A stretch of 5,559 bases of DNA, taken from positions 1 through 5,559 of the forward strand of contig CALLYN010001008.1 of assembly GCA_937858455.1 (NCBI GenBank), read 5' to 3'. The notes beneath the pieces are model-generated. The model saw only the letters and a list, made by a program, of their open reading frames with translations. It ran no database searches and was not told the origin of the DNA. This document shows, piece after piece, positions 5,421-5,559 of the stretch. The stretch is from an uncultured Kouleothrix sp. (GTDB lineage: Bacteria > Chloroflexota > Chloroflexia > Chloroflexales > Roseiflexaceae). The position numbers and the translations under genes were made by a program. Position 1 is the first letter of the stretch. Each line of letters starts with the position of its first letter.

Positions 5421-5559
5421 ATGACGCTCAAAGAGTACCCGGTATGGATCGAGGGGGTGTCGTTTCCGCGCGAGCCGGCCGGCCAGGCGCTGCCCGCGCG
5501 CGTGGATGTAGCAATCATTGGCGCGGGCTACACCGGGCTGGCGGCCGCGCGCGAGCTGG
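5421..5559 (+). CDS. FAD-dependent oxidoreductase of the DAO type (N-terminal fragment, cut by window edge)
   Basis: Only the first 46 residues are present. After a short N-terminal segment containing YPVWIEGV (6-13), residues 28-46 (VDVAIIGAGYTGLAAAREL) form the beta-alpha-beta dinucleotide-binding motif. Its glycines (G34, G36, G39) follow GxGxxG and bind the ADP part of FAD. The GAGYTGL variant is typical of DAO-family amine and amino-acid oxidases, including gamma-glutamylputrescine oxidase-like proteins; the substrate cannot be inferred from this part. A modest Shine-Dalgarno (AAAGG) lies 6 bases before the ATG. The gene is divergent from the ParB-Usp gene and shares a 130-bp promoter region with it. 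FAD binding is well supported; the exact family is likely but not certain. Confidence 0.85.
   Translation, partial: MTLKEYPVWIEGVSFPREPAGQALPARVDVAIIGAGYTGLAAAREL

Noticed and set aside
5291..5518. Longer N-terminus of the ParB-Usp protein starting at 5518
   Set aside because: The extra 76 residues would cross the divergent promoter region and overlap the start of the flavoprotein gene; the GTG at 5290 has a good ribosome site.
1..5559. CRISPR arrays, tRNA/rRNA genes, insertion sequences, riboswitches
   Set aside because: No regularly spaced repeats, cloverleaf signatures, transposase motifs or recognisable riboswitch cores were seen on either strand.

Overview
The window is strongly GC-rich, and G or C dominates third codon positions. 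The gene content is a nonribosomal peptide synthetase (NRPS) fragment, a FAH-family hydrolase, both classes of mechanosensitive channel, a ParB-like/double-UspA fusion protein, and the start of a DAO-type flavoprotein. This fits a GC-rich free-living bacterium. My impression is a filamentous Chloroflexota (Roseiflexus/Kouleothrix-like), based on the style of the NRPS condensation domain and of the ParB-Usp protein. That is inference from memory; no rRNA or other marker is present.

Layout, left to right. (1) 1-923, minus strand: an NRPS piece covering the C-terminal half of a condensation domain and the start of an adenylation domain. It runs off the left edge and is cut at its 5' side by an in-frame stop, with no credible start codon, so it looks like a decayed or rearranged gene. 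(2) 1035-1907, plus strand: a complete fumarylacetoacetate hydrolase family enzyme with a good Shine-Dalgarno sequence. (3) 1951-1994: a perfect 19-bp hairpin, A-rich on one side and T-rich on the other, serving as a shared bidirectional terminator between two convergent genes. (4) 2008-2424, minus: mscL, the large-conductance mechanosensitive channel. (5) 2425-2673: a 249-bp gap with three palindromes, including a 21-bp perfect stem with a 3-nt loop. (6) 2674-3507, minus: an MscS-type small-conductance channel. (7) 3557-5290, minus: a 577-aa protein with a ParB/sulfiredoxin-like N-terminal module and two tandem UspA domains. (8) 5291-5420: a divergent promoter region with an imperfect dyad over both predicted promoters. 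(9) 5421 to the right edge, plus: the first 46 residues of an FAD-dependent oxidoreductase.

The three minus-strand genes (ParB-Usp-Usp, MscS, MscL) point the same way and plausibly form a turgor/stress group. The Usp-like protein and MscS gene are only 49 nt apart and probably share a transcript. MscL follows after a palindrome-rich spacer and may be read through or have its own promoter. The channels release solutes on hypo-osmotic shock. The Usp protein could be a nucleotide-binding stress sensor, but no direct link between them is visible. The best candidate for something under-described is the ParB-like/UspA/UspA fusion and its pairing with the two channels. No CRISPR array, tRNA, rRNA or complete mobile element was seen.
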